Positions 1 to 8,044 of a stretch of 25,716 nucleotides of DNA are shown one piece after another; position 1 is the stretch's first letter; the number at the start of each line of letters is the position of its first letter. This DNA is from CAZPKH01 sp964407165 (lineage in GTDB: Bacteria; Bacteroidota; Bacteroidia; Bacteroidales; Muribaculaceae). The stretch is from positions 1 through 25,716 of the forward strand of contig CAYOUJ010000033.1 in the NCBI GenBank assembly GCA_964407165.1, written 5' to 3'. The translations under genes were made by a program, and so were the position numbers. Under the pieces are notes generated by a model. It was not told where the DNA came from and did not search any database. It worked only from the letters and a program-made list of their open reading frames with translations.

Positions 1-174
1 AATTAAAAGAAAAATTTCCTTTTCTCAAATTCTTAAAAATTCTTTGTAATTCGTGGATTATATTATGTCTGCCCTCGCCGACCAAGCATTTTTAAATCCG
101 AAAAAAGGTGAATTTTTTGGGCGGATGAAAAATAATATCTAACTTTGGCTTCTGAATTCAGATACGCGTATTTT

Positions 175-1170
175 ATGAAACATTACGTCCTGCCATCGGG
201 GTTCCCCGTACAGAGACTGCCGTTCTACCTTGCAATGGAGGAGTGGGCCGCACGCCGTATCGTCGAGACCGGCGACACCGACGACGCCTTCTTCACCTGG
301 CGCGTCGCCCCCACCGTCATCTTCGGCCGCAACCAGCAGATAGACGTTGAGGTGAACCTCGCCTACTGCCGGCAGCACGGCGTGCAGTATTACCGCCGCA
401 AGAGCGGCGGCGGATGCGTGGTGGCCGACCCGGGCAACATCATGTTCAGCTACGTCACCCGCCGCCCGGGCGAGATTGCGGAGATATTCCGCCATTACAC
501 CGGCCTGATTGCCGGTATGCTCCGGCAGCTTGGGTTCCCCGCCGAGGTCAGCGGCCGCAACGACATCACCGTCGACGGCCGCAAGGTGAGCGGCAACGCC
601 TTCTACCGCACCCCCCAGGGCGCCTCCATATCCCACGGCACCATGCTCTTCAGCACCGACATAGCCGAACTGTCGCAGGCCATCACCCCCTCCCGCGCAA
701 AGCTCGAGTCGAAGGGCGTCAAGAGCGTCGAGAGCCGCGTAACGCTGCTCAACCGCTACACCTCGATGACCATCGACGAGTTTGTCGACCGCGCCACCCG
801 TGCCCTCTGTGACAGCGAGTATCATCTGACCAACAAGGACATAGAGGAGGTGCACGCCATCGAGGAGGGATATTACCGCCCCTCGTGGATCATGGGCAAG
901 GTCAGCCGCGCCGCCCACCAGCGCAGCCGCAACATACCCGGCGTGGGCAACATGCAGGCCGGCGTCGAACTTACTGCCGACGGCCGCATCGCCGACCTCA
1001 ACATCAGCGGCGACTTCTTCCCGCGCGTCGACATCGACGAGGCCGTCATACGCCCCCTGCGCGGCGTCAAATATTCGCGCGAGGCCGTCGCCGACGTGCT
1101 CTCTGTCCACGACCCCTCGGCGGCCATCCCCGGCCTCACGCCCGAGCTGCTCCTCTCCCTCCTCTTTTAG
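175..1170 (+). CDS. lplA: lipoate-protein ligase (LplA family)
   Basis: The product ligates free lipoate, through lipoyl-AMP, onto lipoyl-domain lysines. The obvious local client is the GcvH encoded 1.2 kb downstream. The 331-residue protein shows the BPL/LplA/LipB fold signature: RRKSGGGCVVADPGNIMFS, the block GRNDI...GRKVSGNAFYR (the KVSGNA lysine is the usual lipoyl-AMP contact) and HGTMLF, followed by an accessory C-terminal region. I chose the ATG at 175. An in-frame TTG at 145 would add ten residues (MASEFRYAYF) that do not belong to the conserved fold. The 5' region is AT-rich and I saw neither a clear TAnnTTTG promoter nor a glycine riboswitch there. It is the first gene of the glycine cleavage cluster, 65 bp before gcvT. 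The family call is firm. Ligase rather than octanoyltransferase activity is inferred from the motifs and context. Confidence 0.9.
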   Translation: MKHYVLPSGFPVQRLPFYLAMEEWAARRIVETGDTDDAFFTWRVAPTVIFGRNQQIDVEVNLAYCRQHGVQYYRRKSGGGCVVADPGNIMFSYVTRRPGEIAEIFRHYTGLIAGMLRQLGFPAEVSGRNDITVDGRKVSGNAFYRTPQGASISHGTMLFSTDIAELSQAITPSRAKLESKGVKSVESRVTLLNRYTSMTIDEFVDRATRALCDSEYHLTNKDIEEVHAIEEGYYRPSWIMGKVSRAAHQRSRNIPGVGNMQAGVELTADGRIADLNISGDFFPRVDIDEAVIRPLRGVKYSREAVADVLSVHDPSAAIPGLTPELLLSLLF

Positions 1171-1198
1171 CGCAATCTATACCGACAAAAGCATATTG

Positions 1199-1228
1199 CT
1201 AAAAACTAAAAACCAAAAACTGAAAACT
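1199..1228 (+). repeat. ACTAAAA-type heptad array in the gcvT leader
   Basis: Four degenerate 7-bp units (CTAAAAA, CTAAAAA, CCAAAAA, CTGAAAA) end 7 bp before the gcvT ATG. The same type of array precedes rpmF and der. It is A-rich and C/T-punctuated, with no Shine-Dalgarno sequence. A role in ribosome recruitment is inference. Confidence 0.6.
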
Positions 1229-1235
1229 ATAAATC

Positions 1236-2333
1236 ATGGAAGACATCAAAAAAACCTGCCTCCACGACCGCCACGTGGCCATGGGCGCACAGATGAGCCC
1301 CTTCGCCGGCTATGACATGCCCATACAGTACCGCGGCATCGTCGAGGAGCACAACGCCGTCCGCACCGCCTGCGGCGTGTTCGACGTATCCCACATGGGC
1401 GAGGTCACCGTCTCCGGCCCCGACGCCGAGCGCTTCGTCAACTACATCTTCTCCAACGACATCCGCACCATCGCCCCCGGCCAGATCATCTACGGCATGA
1501 TGCTCAACGACCGCGGCGGCGTGGTAGACGACCTGCTCGTCTACAAGCGCTCCGACGAGGAATATTTCCTGGTGATCAACGCCGCCAACATCGACAAGGA
1601 CGTGGCCTGGATCGAGGAGCACGCCGCCCGGTTCGACGTCAAGGTATGCAACCAGAGCGAGCAGTTCGGCGAGCTGGCCATCCAGGGTCCGAAGGCCGAA
1701 GAGGTCATGCAGACGGTGCTGGGCATCGACTGCAAGGAGCTGACATTCTACACCTTCAAGGACATCACCTTTGAGGGCAAACCCGCCATCGTCAGCCGCA
1801 CGGGCTACACCGGCGAAGACGGCTTCGAGCTTTATGCCGCGCCGGAGGTCATCGTCAAGGCCTGGGACCGCCTCATCGACTCGAAGGTGGTTGAGCCGTG
1901 CGGCCTCGGCTGCCGCGACACCCTCCGCTTCGAGGCAGGCCTACCACTCTACGGCGACGAGCTGACCGACGACATCACCCCGCTGGAGGCCACGCTCAGC
2001 ATGTTCGCCAAGCTCGACAAGCCGGAGATGATAGGCCTCGAGGCCCTCAAGCAGCAGAAGGCCGAGGGCGTGCGCCGCAAGTGCGTGGGCCTCGAATTAG
2101 AGGGCAACGCCATCCCGCGCCACGGCTACGAGGTGCTCAACGCCGACGGCGTCAAGGTGGGCGAAGTGACCACCGGATACCACTCCATCACCCTCGACAA
2201 GAGCATCGCGATGGCCCTGGTCGACGTCGACTACTCCAAGCTCGGCACACCCCTGCAGGTGAAGATACGCCGCCGCACCTTCCCCGCCGTCGTCGTCAAG
2301 AAGCGCTTCTACGTCCCCAACTACAAGAAATAA
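1236..2333 (+). CDS. gcvT: glycine cleavage system T-protein (aminomethyltransferase)
   Basis: T-protein takes the aminomethyl group from lipoyl-GcvH and transfers the one-carbon unit to tetrahydrofolate, releasing ammonia and dihydrolipoyl-GcvH. The 365-aa length is normal for the family. Visible family marks are the N-terminal HVAMGAQMSPFAGYDMP, FDVSHMGEV, MLNDRGGVVDDLLVYK (which contains the conserved catalytic aspartate region), SRTGYTGEDGFELY (folate-site block) and a C-terminal barrel ending FPAVVVKKRFYVP. The ATG at 1236 follows an A-rich heptad array rather than a Shine-Dalgarno sequence, as is common in Bacteroidetes. It sits between lplA and gcvH (37 bp) in an apparent operon. Confidence 0.97.
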   Translation: MEDIKKTCLHDRHVAMGAQMSPFAGYDMPIQYRGIVEEHNAVRTACGVFDVSHMGEVTVSGPDAERFVNYIFSNDIRTIAPGQIIYGMMLNDRGGVVDDLLVYKRSDEEYFLVINAANIDKDVAWIEEHAARFDVKVCNQSEQFGELAIQGPKAEEVMQTVLGIDCKELTFYTFKDITFEGKPAIVSRTGYTGEDGFELYAAPEVIVKAWDRLIDSKVVEPCGLGCRDTLRFEAGLPLYGDELTDDITPLEATLSMFAKLDKPEMIGLEALKQQKAEGVRRKCVGLELEGNAIPRHGYEVLNADGVKVGEVTTGYHSITLDKSIAMALVDVDYSKLGTPLQVKIRRRTFPAVVVKKRFYVPNYKK

Positions 2334-2370
2334 AGTCATTCACCATATAAAACCCAACCAACACATCACC

Positions 2371-2742
2371 ATGGCAAAAACCTATTTTCTCAAGAGCCAC
2401 GAGTACGTAACCGTCGACGGCAACATCGGCACCATCGGCATCTCTGAATACGCCGCCAAGCAGCTTGGCAACGTGGTCTACGTCGACATGCCCGAGGTAG
2501 ACGACGACGTCACCGCCGGCGAGGACTTCGGCGCCGTCGAGTCTGTCAAGGCCGCCAGCGACCTCTTCTCGCCCGTCAGCGGCACCGTCGTCGAGGTCAA
2601 CGAGGAGCTTGTCGACAACCCCAAGCTCATCAACGACGACCCCATGGCCAACTGGATCATCAAGGTAGAGCTCAGCGACCCCGCCGAGCTGGACGCCCTC
2701 ATGGACGCCGACGCCTACGCCGCCTACCTCCAGACACTATAA
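2371..2742 (+). CDS. gcvH: glycine cleavage system H-protein
   Basis: This is the lipoyl carrier that shuttles the aminomethyl group between the P-, T- and L-proteins. The 123-aa protein is of normal length. The lipoylation motif ESVKAASDLFSPVSG places the modified lysine at about residue 60, and GNIGTIGISEYAAKQLG and VVYVDMPEVDD match the family N-terminal half. The conserved C-terminal block NDDPMANWIIKVELSD is present. It follows gcvT by 37 bp and precedes gcvPA by 75 bp, with a hairpin in that gap. The nearby lplA is the likely source of its lipoate. Confidence 0.97.
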   Translation: MAKTYFLKSHEYVTVDGNIGTIGISEYAAKQLGNVVYVDMPEVDDDVTAGEDFGAVESVKAASDLFSPVSGTVVEVNEELVDNPKLINDDPMANWIIKVELSDPAELDALMDADAYAAYLQTL

Positions 2743-2764
2743 AAAGCTTACAGGCAACCGATCC

Positions 2765-2803
2765 TTGTGGTGTGGGGCTGTGCCCCATACCCTCACAATT
2801 TTT
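2765..2803 (+). terminator. hairpin with T-run between gcvH and gcvPA
   Basis: TTGTG...CACAA encloses an inner stem TGGGGC-TGT-GCCCCA and is followed by ATTTTT. It resembles a Rho-independent terminator or attenuator that could lower gcvP expression relative to gcvH. Since the downstream genes belong to the same pathway, partial read-through is more likely than a full stop (inference). Confidence 0.4.
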
Positions 2804-2817
2804 AAACTCACCCGAAT

Positions 2818-4146
2818 ATGCCTCACCGCTATTTCCCGCATACCCCCGAGGATGTGGCCGCCATGCTGCAGCGCTGCGGCGCGGAGAGCATCGACGACCT
2901 CTACGCCGACATACCCCCGCAGCTGCTCCTCGACCACACCTACGACCTCCCCGCAGAGATGAGCGAGAAAGAGGTGCGCGACTATTTCCGCGCCCTCGCC
3001 GCACTCAACAAGCCGCTGACCTGCTTCGCCGGATACGGCTTCTACGACCACTACTCCCCCTCCATCATCGCCTCGCTCATCAGCCGCTCGGAGTTCCTTA
3101 CCGCATACACCCCCTACCAGCCCGAAATCTCACAGGGCACGCTCCAGTATATCTTTGAGTATCAGTCAATGATGGCCACGCTGACGGGCATGGAGGTGTC
3201 AAACGCCTCGATGTATGACGGCGCCACCGCCACCGCCGAGGCAATGATGCTCGCCGTAGCCGCCGCGCGCAAGAAAAACGTGGTGCTCGTCAGCCCCACG
3301 GTCAACCCCGCCGTGCTCGAGGTGATGCGCACTTACGCCCGCTACCACAAGATCGACCTGGAAATGCTCCCGGAGACCGCCGACGGCGTCACCGACTTCT
3401 CCGGCCTCGACGAGCGCCTGGCGGACAAGGACGTGGCCGGCCTCGTGGTCGCCACCCCCAACCGCTACGGCATAGTCGAAGACATCACGGGCGTGGCCGA
3501 CAAGCTGCACAGCGCCAAGGCATTGCTGATAGTCAACGCCCCCGCCAGCACCCTTGCGGCCATCAAGACCCCCGGCGAGTGGGGCGCCGACGTGGCCTGC
3601 GGCGACGCCCAGAGCCTCGGCATACCCCTCAACTTCGGCGGCCCCTACCTCGGCTATATGTGCACCACCAAGGCGCTCATCCGCAAGGTGCCCGGCCGCA
3701 TCGTCGGCGCCACCAAGGACGGCAACGGCCGCCGCTGCTTCGTGCTCACCCTCCAGGCACGCGAACAGCACATACGCCGCGAGAAGGCCACCTCCAACAT
3801 CTGTTCCAACCAAGGCCTCATGGCCCTCTACGTCACCATCTACATGGCCGTGATGGGCCCCGACGGCCTCCGCGAGGTCAACCAAATCGGCTGCGACGGC
3901 GCGCACTACCTCGCCGACCAGCTGTGCAAGACCGGCCGGATGGCCCTCAAGTTCCCCAACTCACCGTTCCTCAACGAGTTCACCGTCACCACCACGGTCG
4001 ACGTCGACCGCCTGCAGGCACGCGCGGCCGAGGAGGGCATACTCGCCGGCGTCAAGATAGCCGACGACACCGTGGTCTTCGCCGTCACAGAGATGCAGAC
4101 CAAGGCCCAGGCCGACCGTCTCGTTGAAATAGTCAATTCACTCTAA
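2818..4146 (+). CDS. gcvPA: glycine dehydrogenase (decarboxylating) subunit 1
   Basis: This is the N-terminal half of the P-protein, which in the split form pairs with GcvPB to make the PLP-dependent glycine decarboxylase. The 442-aa length matches stand-alone GcvPA. Motifs include YFPHTPEDVAAML at the N-terminus, GYGFYDHYSPSIIASLISR, TAYTPYQPEISQGTLQ, FEYQSMMATLTGMEVSNASMYDGATA, GDAQSLGIPLNFGGPYLGYM and LTLQAREQHIRREKATSNIC. It has its own ATG and stop, separated from gcvPB by 15 bp, so the two-gene arrangement is genuine and not a frameshift in a fused gcvP. Confidence 0.96.
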   Translation: MPHRYFPHTPEDVAAMLQRCGAESIDDLYADIPPQLLLDHTYDLPAEMSEKEVRDYFRALAALNKPLTCFAGYGFYDHYSPSIIASLISRSEFLTAYTPYQPEISQGTLQYIFEYQSMMATLTGMEVSNASMYDGATATAEAMMLAVAAARKKNVVLVSPTVNPAVLEVMRTYARYHKIDLEMLPETADGVTDFSGLDERLADKDVAGLVVATPNRYGIVEDITGVADKLHSAKALLIVNAPASTLAAIKTPGEWGADVACGDAQSLGIPLNFGGPYLGYMCTTKALIRKVPGRIVGATKDGNGRRCFVLTLQAREQHIRREKATSNICSNQGLMALYVTIYMAVMGPDGLREVNQIGCDGAHYLADQLCKTGRMALKFPNSPFLNEFTVTTTVDVDRLQARAAEEGILAGVKIADDTVVFAVTEMQTKAQADRLVEIVNSL

Positions 4147-4161
4147 ATTAGCCCAAGCACC

Positions 4162-5613
4162 ATGAACAGAGAAATTTACGGCAAGCTCATCTTTGAGATC
4201 TCACGCCCCGGCGCCAAGGGCTATTCACTCCCCCGCAACGAATATCCCGCGGCCTCCATACCCCAGGGCCTGCGCCGCACAGAGCCGCTTCGCCTCCCCA
4301 CCGTCGACGAGCCGACCGTTGTACGCCACTACAACAACATGTCTACCAACAACTTCGGCGTCGACACCGGCTTCTATCCCCTCGGCTCGTGCACCATGAA
4401 GTATAACCCCAAGATCAACGAGGAGATGGCCGCAAACGCCGTGCTCGCCTCCCTGCACCCCCTGCAGCCCGTGAGCACCGTCCAGGGCGCCCTCGCCATC
4501 TACTACAACCTCGCCCGCGCCCTGAGCGAAATCGGCGGCATGAGCGAGTTCACGCTCAACCCCTTCGCCGGCGCCCACGGCGAGCTGACGGGCCTCATGG
4601 TCATCCACGCATACCATGACGCCAACGGCGACATGAAGCGCACCAAGGTGATAGTCCCCGACTCGGCACACGGCACCAACCCCGCCTCCGCCGCCGTCTG
4701 CGGTTACCAGATAGTCGAGGTCAAGAGCCACGAGGACGGCACCGTAAACGTCGACGACCTCCGCGAGAAGCTCGACGACACCGTTGCCGCCGTGATGATG
4801 ACCAACCCCAACACCCTGGGCATCTTCGAGAAGCACATCCCCGAGATAGCCGAGGCCGTGCACGCCGCCGGCGCGCTGCTCTACTACGACGGCGCCAACC
4901 TCAACCCGATGCTCGGCAAGTGCCGCCCCGGCGACATGGGCTTCGACGTGATGCACATCAACCTCCACAAGACCTTCTCGACGCCCCACGGCGGCGGCGG
5001 CCCCGGCGACGGGCCTGTCGGCGTCCGCAAAGGGCTGGAGAAGTTCCTGCCCAACCCCCGCGTTGTGCGCAAGGAGGACGGCACCTTCGACGTTGTCTGC
5101 ACCCCCGACGCCCTCGGCCGCGTCAGCTCGTGGCTCGGCAACTTCCTCGTGGAGGTGCGCGCGCTCGCCTACATCCTCTCCCTCGGCGCCGAGGGCCTCA
5201 TGCAGGCCGGTCCGCTGGCCACCCTCAACGCCAACTACATCAAGGAGAGCCTCCGCGACGTCTACGAGCTGCCCATCGACACCGTATGCAAGCATGAGTT
5301 CGTCTTCGACGGCCTCAAGGACAAGAGCACCGGCGTCACCACGCTCAACGTCGCCAAGCGCCTGCTCGACCACGGATTCCACGCGCCCACCATCTACTTC
5401 CCGCTGCTCTTCCACGAGTCGCTGATGATCGAGCCGACGGAGACCGAGAGCCGCGAGACCCTCGACGCCTTCATCGCCGTCATGCGCGACATAGCCCGCG
5501 AGGCCGCCGAGACGCCGGAGGTGGTCAAAAGCGCGCCCCACTGCACGCCCATCTCACACCCCGACGACACCGAGGCCGCCCTGCACCCCATCGTCACCTT
5601 CTTCGAACTCTAA
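4162..5613 (+). CDS. gcvPB: glycine dehydrogenase (decarboxylating) subunit 2
   Basis: This is the catalytic, PLP-binding half of the split P-protein, working with GcvPA to decarboxylate glycine and load lipoyl-GcvH. It has 483 residues, the usual size. The PLP lysine lies in HINLHKTFSTPHGGGGPG at about residue 270. Other family blocks are GFYPLGSCTMKYNPKINE, GAHGELTGLMVI, DSAHGTNPASA, NPNTLGIFE and the C-terminal ESLMIEPTETESRETLDAF. It is translationally close to gcvPA (15 bp). The gene ends just before a perfect palindrome with a T-tract that separates it from lpdA. Confidence 0.97.
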   Translation: MNREIYGKLIFEISRPGAKGYSLPRNEYPAASIPQGLRRTEPLRLPTVDEPTVVRHYNNMSTNNFGVDTGFYPLGSCTMKYNPKINEEMAANAVLASLHPLQPVSTVQGALAIYYNLARALSEIGGMSEFTLNPFAGAHGELTGLMVIHAYHDANGDMKRTKVIVPDSAHGTNPASAAVCGYQIVEVKSHEDGTVNVDDLREKLDDTVAAVMMTNPNTLGIFEKHIPEIAEAVHAAGALLYYDGANLNPMLGKCRPGDMGFDVMHINLHKTFSTPHGGGGPGDGPVGVRKGLEKFLPNPRVVRKEDGTFDVVCTPDALGRVSSWLGNFLVEVRALAYILSLGAEGLMQAGPLATLNANYIKESLRDVYELPIDTVCKHEFVFDGLKDKSTGVTTLNVAKRLLDHGFHAPTIYFPLLFHESLMIEPTETESRETLDAFIAVMRDIAREAAETPEVVKSAPHCTPISHPDDTEAALHPIVTFFEL

Positions 5614-5624
5614 ACTCCAAATTT

Positions 5625-5670
5625 GGTCTTTAACCGGTTAACCGATTAACCGGTTAAAGACCTCGTTTTT
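5625..5670 (+). terminator. 17-bp perfect inverted repeat plus T-tract ahead of lpdA
   Basis: The arms 5625-5641 and 5646-5662 are perfect reverse complements around a CCGA loop. Each contains the self-complementary 12-mer TTAACCGGTTAA. TCGTTTTT follows, and the lpdA ATG begins 3 bp after that. It reads as an intrinsic terminator or attenuator. Because it occupies the lpdA leader it could also hide the start region or act as an operator for a dimeric regulator. All of these roles are inferred. Confidence 0.6.
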
Positions 5671-5672
5671 AT

Positions 5673-6983
5673 ATGAACAACAGCGACTTAATCATTATCG
5701 GCGGAGGCCCCGGCGGCTATGAGACCGCCGCCGCGGCAGCCCGCCAGGGGCTGAAAGTCACCCTCTTTGAGCGCGACGCCCTCGGCGGCACGTGCCTCAA
5801 CCGTGGCTGCATACCCACCAAGGCCCTGTGCCGCGCCGCCGAGGTGCTCGCCACCGTCCGCGACGCCGCCGCCTTCGGCGTGACCGTCGGCGACGTCACC
5901 GCCGACTACGACAAGGCCCACGCACGCATCGCCGACGTGGTCTCCACCCTCCGCTCCGGCATCGAGATGCAGCTAAAGGAGGTCGACATAGTCCGCGCCA
6001 CCGCCCGCATCCTCCCCGACGGCACCGTCGAGGCCGACGGACAGGTCTACTCCGCGCCCAAGGTTATCATCGCCACCGGCTCCCGACCCGCCTCCCTGCC
6101 CATCCCCGGAGCCGAGCTGGCCATGACCTCTGACCACCTGCTCGCTCTCGACACCCTCCCCGAGAGCATCGTCATCATCGGCGGCGGCGTCATCGGCATG
6201 GAGTTCGCCTCTATTTTAGCCACTTACGGCGTGCAGGTCACCGTCGTCGAATACTGCAAGGAGATACTCCCCCCCTTCGACGCCGACATTGCCAAGCGCC
6301 TGCGCACGGCCATGAGCCGCCGAGGCGTCAAGTTTATCGTCGGCGCCGCCGTAACGGCCATAAGCGAAGCTGACGGCACGTATACAGTCACTTACACCGG
6401 CAAGAAGGGCGAGGCTGCTGTCGAGGCCCGTGCCGTGCTCATGGCCACCGGACGCATGCCCGTCTTCCCCGACGGACTCGACGAGGCCGGCATTGAGTAC
6501 ACCCGCAAGGGTATAAAGGTCGACGACCAAATGCAGACCACCCGCCCGGGCGTCTACGCCATCGGCGACGTCAACGGCCGTTGCATGCTCGCCCACGCCG
6601 CCACGGCCCAGGGCAAGGTGGTGCTCGGCGCAGACATCGACCTGAGCGTCATCCCCTCGGCGGTGTTCACCTGCCCCGAGCTGGCCATGGTGGGCATGAA
6701 GGAGGAGGAGGCCCGCGAGAAATGCCCCGACATGCGCGTGCGCACCGTCATGTACGGCGCCTCCGGAAAGGCCCTGGCCATGGGCGAGAGCTTCGGTCAG
6801 GTCAAGATGATGACCGCCCCCGACGGGCGCATACTCGGCTGCACCGTCATCGGCGCCCACGCCTCCGACCTGGTCCAGGAGGTGGCAACGGCAATGGCCA
6901 ACGGCCTGCCCGTCAGCGCCATCGCCGACACCGTCCACGCCCATCCCACCCTTGCCGAACTCGTCATGCTCGCCGCCGAATAA
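5673..6983 (+). CDS. lpdA: dihydrolipoyl dehydrogenase (L-protein/E3)
   Basis: This FAD enzyme reoxidises dihydrolipoyl-GcvH with NAD+, completing the glycine cleavage cycle. It could also serve a 2-oxoacid dehydrogenase. Visible features are the N-terminal FAD Rossmann motif IIIGGGPGGYE, the redox disulfide GGTCLNRGCIPTK (C41 and C46), a second dinucleotide motif VIIGGGVIGMEFAS near residue 168, the FAD block VYAIGDVNG and the C-terminal VHAHPTLAELV with the catalytic His-Glu pair. At 436 aa it is slightly shorter than many Lpds but complete. It follows gcvPB by 59 bp, most of which is a palindrome, so its expression may be partly uncoupled from the gcv genes. Confidence 0.95.
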   Translation: MNNSDLIIIGGGPGGYETAAAAARQGLKVTLFERDALGGTCLNRGCIPTKALCRAAEVLATVRDAAAFGVTVGDVTADYDKAHARIADVVSTLRSGIEMQLKEVDIVRATARILPDGTVEADGQVYSAPKVIIATGSRPASLPIPGAELAMTSDHLLALDTLPESIVIIGGGVIGMEFASILATYGVQVTVVEYCKEILPPFDADIAKRLRTAMSRRGVKFIVGAAVTAISEADGTYTVTYTGKKGEAAVEARAVLMATGRMPVFPDGLDEAGIEYTRKGIKVDDQMQTTRPGVYAIGDVNGRCMLAHAATAQGKVVLGADIDLSVIPSAVFTCPELAMVGMKEEEAREKCPDMRVRTVMYGASGKALAMGESFGQVKMMTAPDGRILGCTVIGAHASDLVQEVATAMANGLPVSAIADTVHAHPTLAELVMLAAE

Positions 6984-6997
6984 AATTAAGTGTCAAT

Positions 6998-7024
6998 AAT
7001 TTATCCGATGCTGTTGGATAAATT
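6998..7024 (+). terminator. hairpin after lpdA
   Basis: AATTTATCC and GGATAAATT form a perfect 9-bp stem around a 9-nt loop, starting 15 bp after the lpdA stop. It is AT-rich with no long T-run, so it is a weak terminator candidate at best. Confidence 0.35.
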
Positions 7025-7059
7025 CTTCCACACTCCTTTGGCTACGGTTTCCTCTCCAC

Positions 7060-7088
7060 GAATTTGTCCGACGACGTCGGACAAATTC
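7060..7088 (+). repeat. 13-bp inverted repeat with 3-nt loop
   Basis: GAATTTGTCCGAC and GTCGGACAAATTC are perfect reverse complements separated by 3 nt. The hairpin lies between lpdA and the methyltransferase gene and may be a second 3' hairpin for lpdA or a small operator. There is no T-run directly after it. Confidence 0.5.
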
Positions 7089-7177
7089 ATGGCATTAAGT
7101 CAACCATATATCTCCTTGTCATCTTTTCCAATAGCTATCTTGGCAACATTTGAGAAAAAATATCATAAGAAGACAAC

Positions 7178-7335
7178 TCCGCCACTTGAGGGGGATGCCG
7201 GGGGGACTTCCATAGCTCTTGGCTCCCACGCCGAAGCCCCCGCAAACTTAGAAGCTCCCCCTCTTGGGGGGGAGTTGAGGGGGGCTACCAGCTTGGTGTC
7301 CCCCCCCCTTGGGGGGGGGTCGGGGGGGGCTTCCC
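7178..7335 (+). repeat. C-run/G-run repeat units fused to the rsmI-like 5' end
   Basis: Three diverged units each have a C-run, CTTG or similar, a G-run, then a second G-run ending GGGGGACT or GGGGGGCT. They lie near 7178-7208, 7255-7286 and 7299-7332. In frame they read PPLEGDAGGT, PPLGGELRGATS and PPLGGGSGGAS. They look like intergenic repeat units rather than protein sequence. The last unit runs directly into the first conserved codons of the methyltransferase, so any original start codon has been replaced or moved. Confidence 0.65.
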
Positions 7336-8030
7336 TATACCTGCTGCCGGTGCCGCTGAGCGACGTCGAGCCGGCGAGTGTTTTGCCGCCCGTGAACATC
7401 GACACGGTGCGGCGGCTGCGGTATTTCGTCGTCGAGAACTTGCGCACGGCGCGCCGCTGGCTCAAGCGCTGTGACCGCGCCATCGACATCGACTCGCTGA
7501 CTTTCAGCATACTCAACGTCGATACCCCCGCCGCCGACGTCGCCGCCATGCTCGCCCCCCTCGAGCGCGGCGAAGACATGGGCCTGATGAGCGAGGCCGG
7601 GTGCCCCGGCGTCGCCGACCCCGGTGCATTGTTGGTGGCCGAAGCCCAGCGCCGCGGCTACCGCGTGGTGCCCCTGGTCGGACCCTCGAGCATACTCCTC
7701 GCGCTTATGGCCTCGGGCTTCAACGGCCAGAGCTTCACCTTCAACGGCTACCTCCCCATCGATGCCTCCGCCCGCACCGCCGCCATACGCCGCCTCGAGC
7801 GCGAGGTGGCCACCCACGGCACCACGCAGATATTCATCGAGACGCCATACCGCAACAACCGCCTCATCGCCGAGCTGACCAGGACGCTGTCGCCGCGCAC
7901 GCTGCTGTGCGTGGCCTCCGACATCACCGGACAGCGCGAAAGCATCATAACCAAACCCGTATCCCATTGGGCACGCGACAGTTACGACTACGCCAAGGTG
8001 CCCACCATCTTCCTTATCGGACGCTCATAA
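7296..8030 (+). CDS. RsmI-like SAM-dependent methyltransferase (tetrapyrrole methylase fold)
   Basis: The protein belongs to the RsmI/tetrapyrrole-methylase superfamily. RsmI 2'-O-methylates C1402 of 16S rRNA, but this short Bacteroidetes branch is divergent and its substrate is uncertain. Conserved sequence starts at about 7332 with SLYLLPVPLSD and continues through FVVENLRTARRWLK, LMSEAGCPGVADPGALLV, VPLVGPSSILLALMASG and TQIFIETPYRNNRL. I used the in-frame GTG at 7296, which gives 244 aa. TTG at 7293 is equally possible, and the frame stays open back to a GTG at 6990. Everything before 7332 is repeat-derived or intergenic-looking sequence. It is followed 14 bp later by the MBL-fold gene. 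Confidence 0.75.
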   Translation: MSPPLGGGSGGASLYLLPVPLSDVEPASVLPPVNIDTVRRLRYFVVENLRTARRWLKRCDRAIDIDSLTFSILNVDTPAADVAAMLAPLERGEDMGLMSEAGCPGVADPGALLVAEAQRRGYRVVPLVGPSSILLALMASGFNGQSFTFNGYLPIDASARTAAIRRLEREVATHGTTQIFIETPYRNNRLIAELTRTLSPRTLLCVASDITGQRESIITKPVSHWARDSYDYAKVPTIFLIGRS

Positions 8031-8044
8031 CCAACACCCCCACC

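Noticed and set aside
145..174. TTG start giving a longer lipoate ligase
   Set aside because: It adds ten non-conserved residues; the ATG at 175 is the simpler start.
1..174. Glycine riboswitch upstream of the gcv cluster
   Set aside because: The segment is AT-rich and shows no paired aptamer-like conserved blocks; only the 174 bp inside the window could be judged.
4225..5541. 438-codon - strand frame opposite gcvPB
   Set aside because: gcvPB is unmistakable on the + strand with its PLP lysine motif; the antisense frame has no family features.
2818..5613. Frameshifted single gcvP gene
   Set aside because: GcvPA and GcvPB each have the normal length, start and stop of the stand-alone subunits, with a 15-bp gap.
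6990..7295. GTG start at 6990 for the methyltransferase, giving 346 aa
   Set aside because: The extra N-terminal 100 residues are translated hairpins and repeat units with no similarity to the family, and the frame begins within 10 bp of the lpdA stop.
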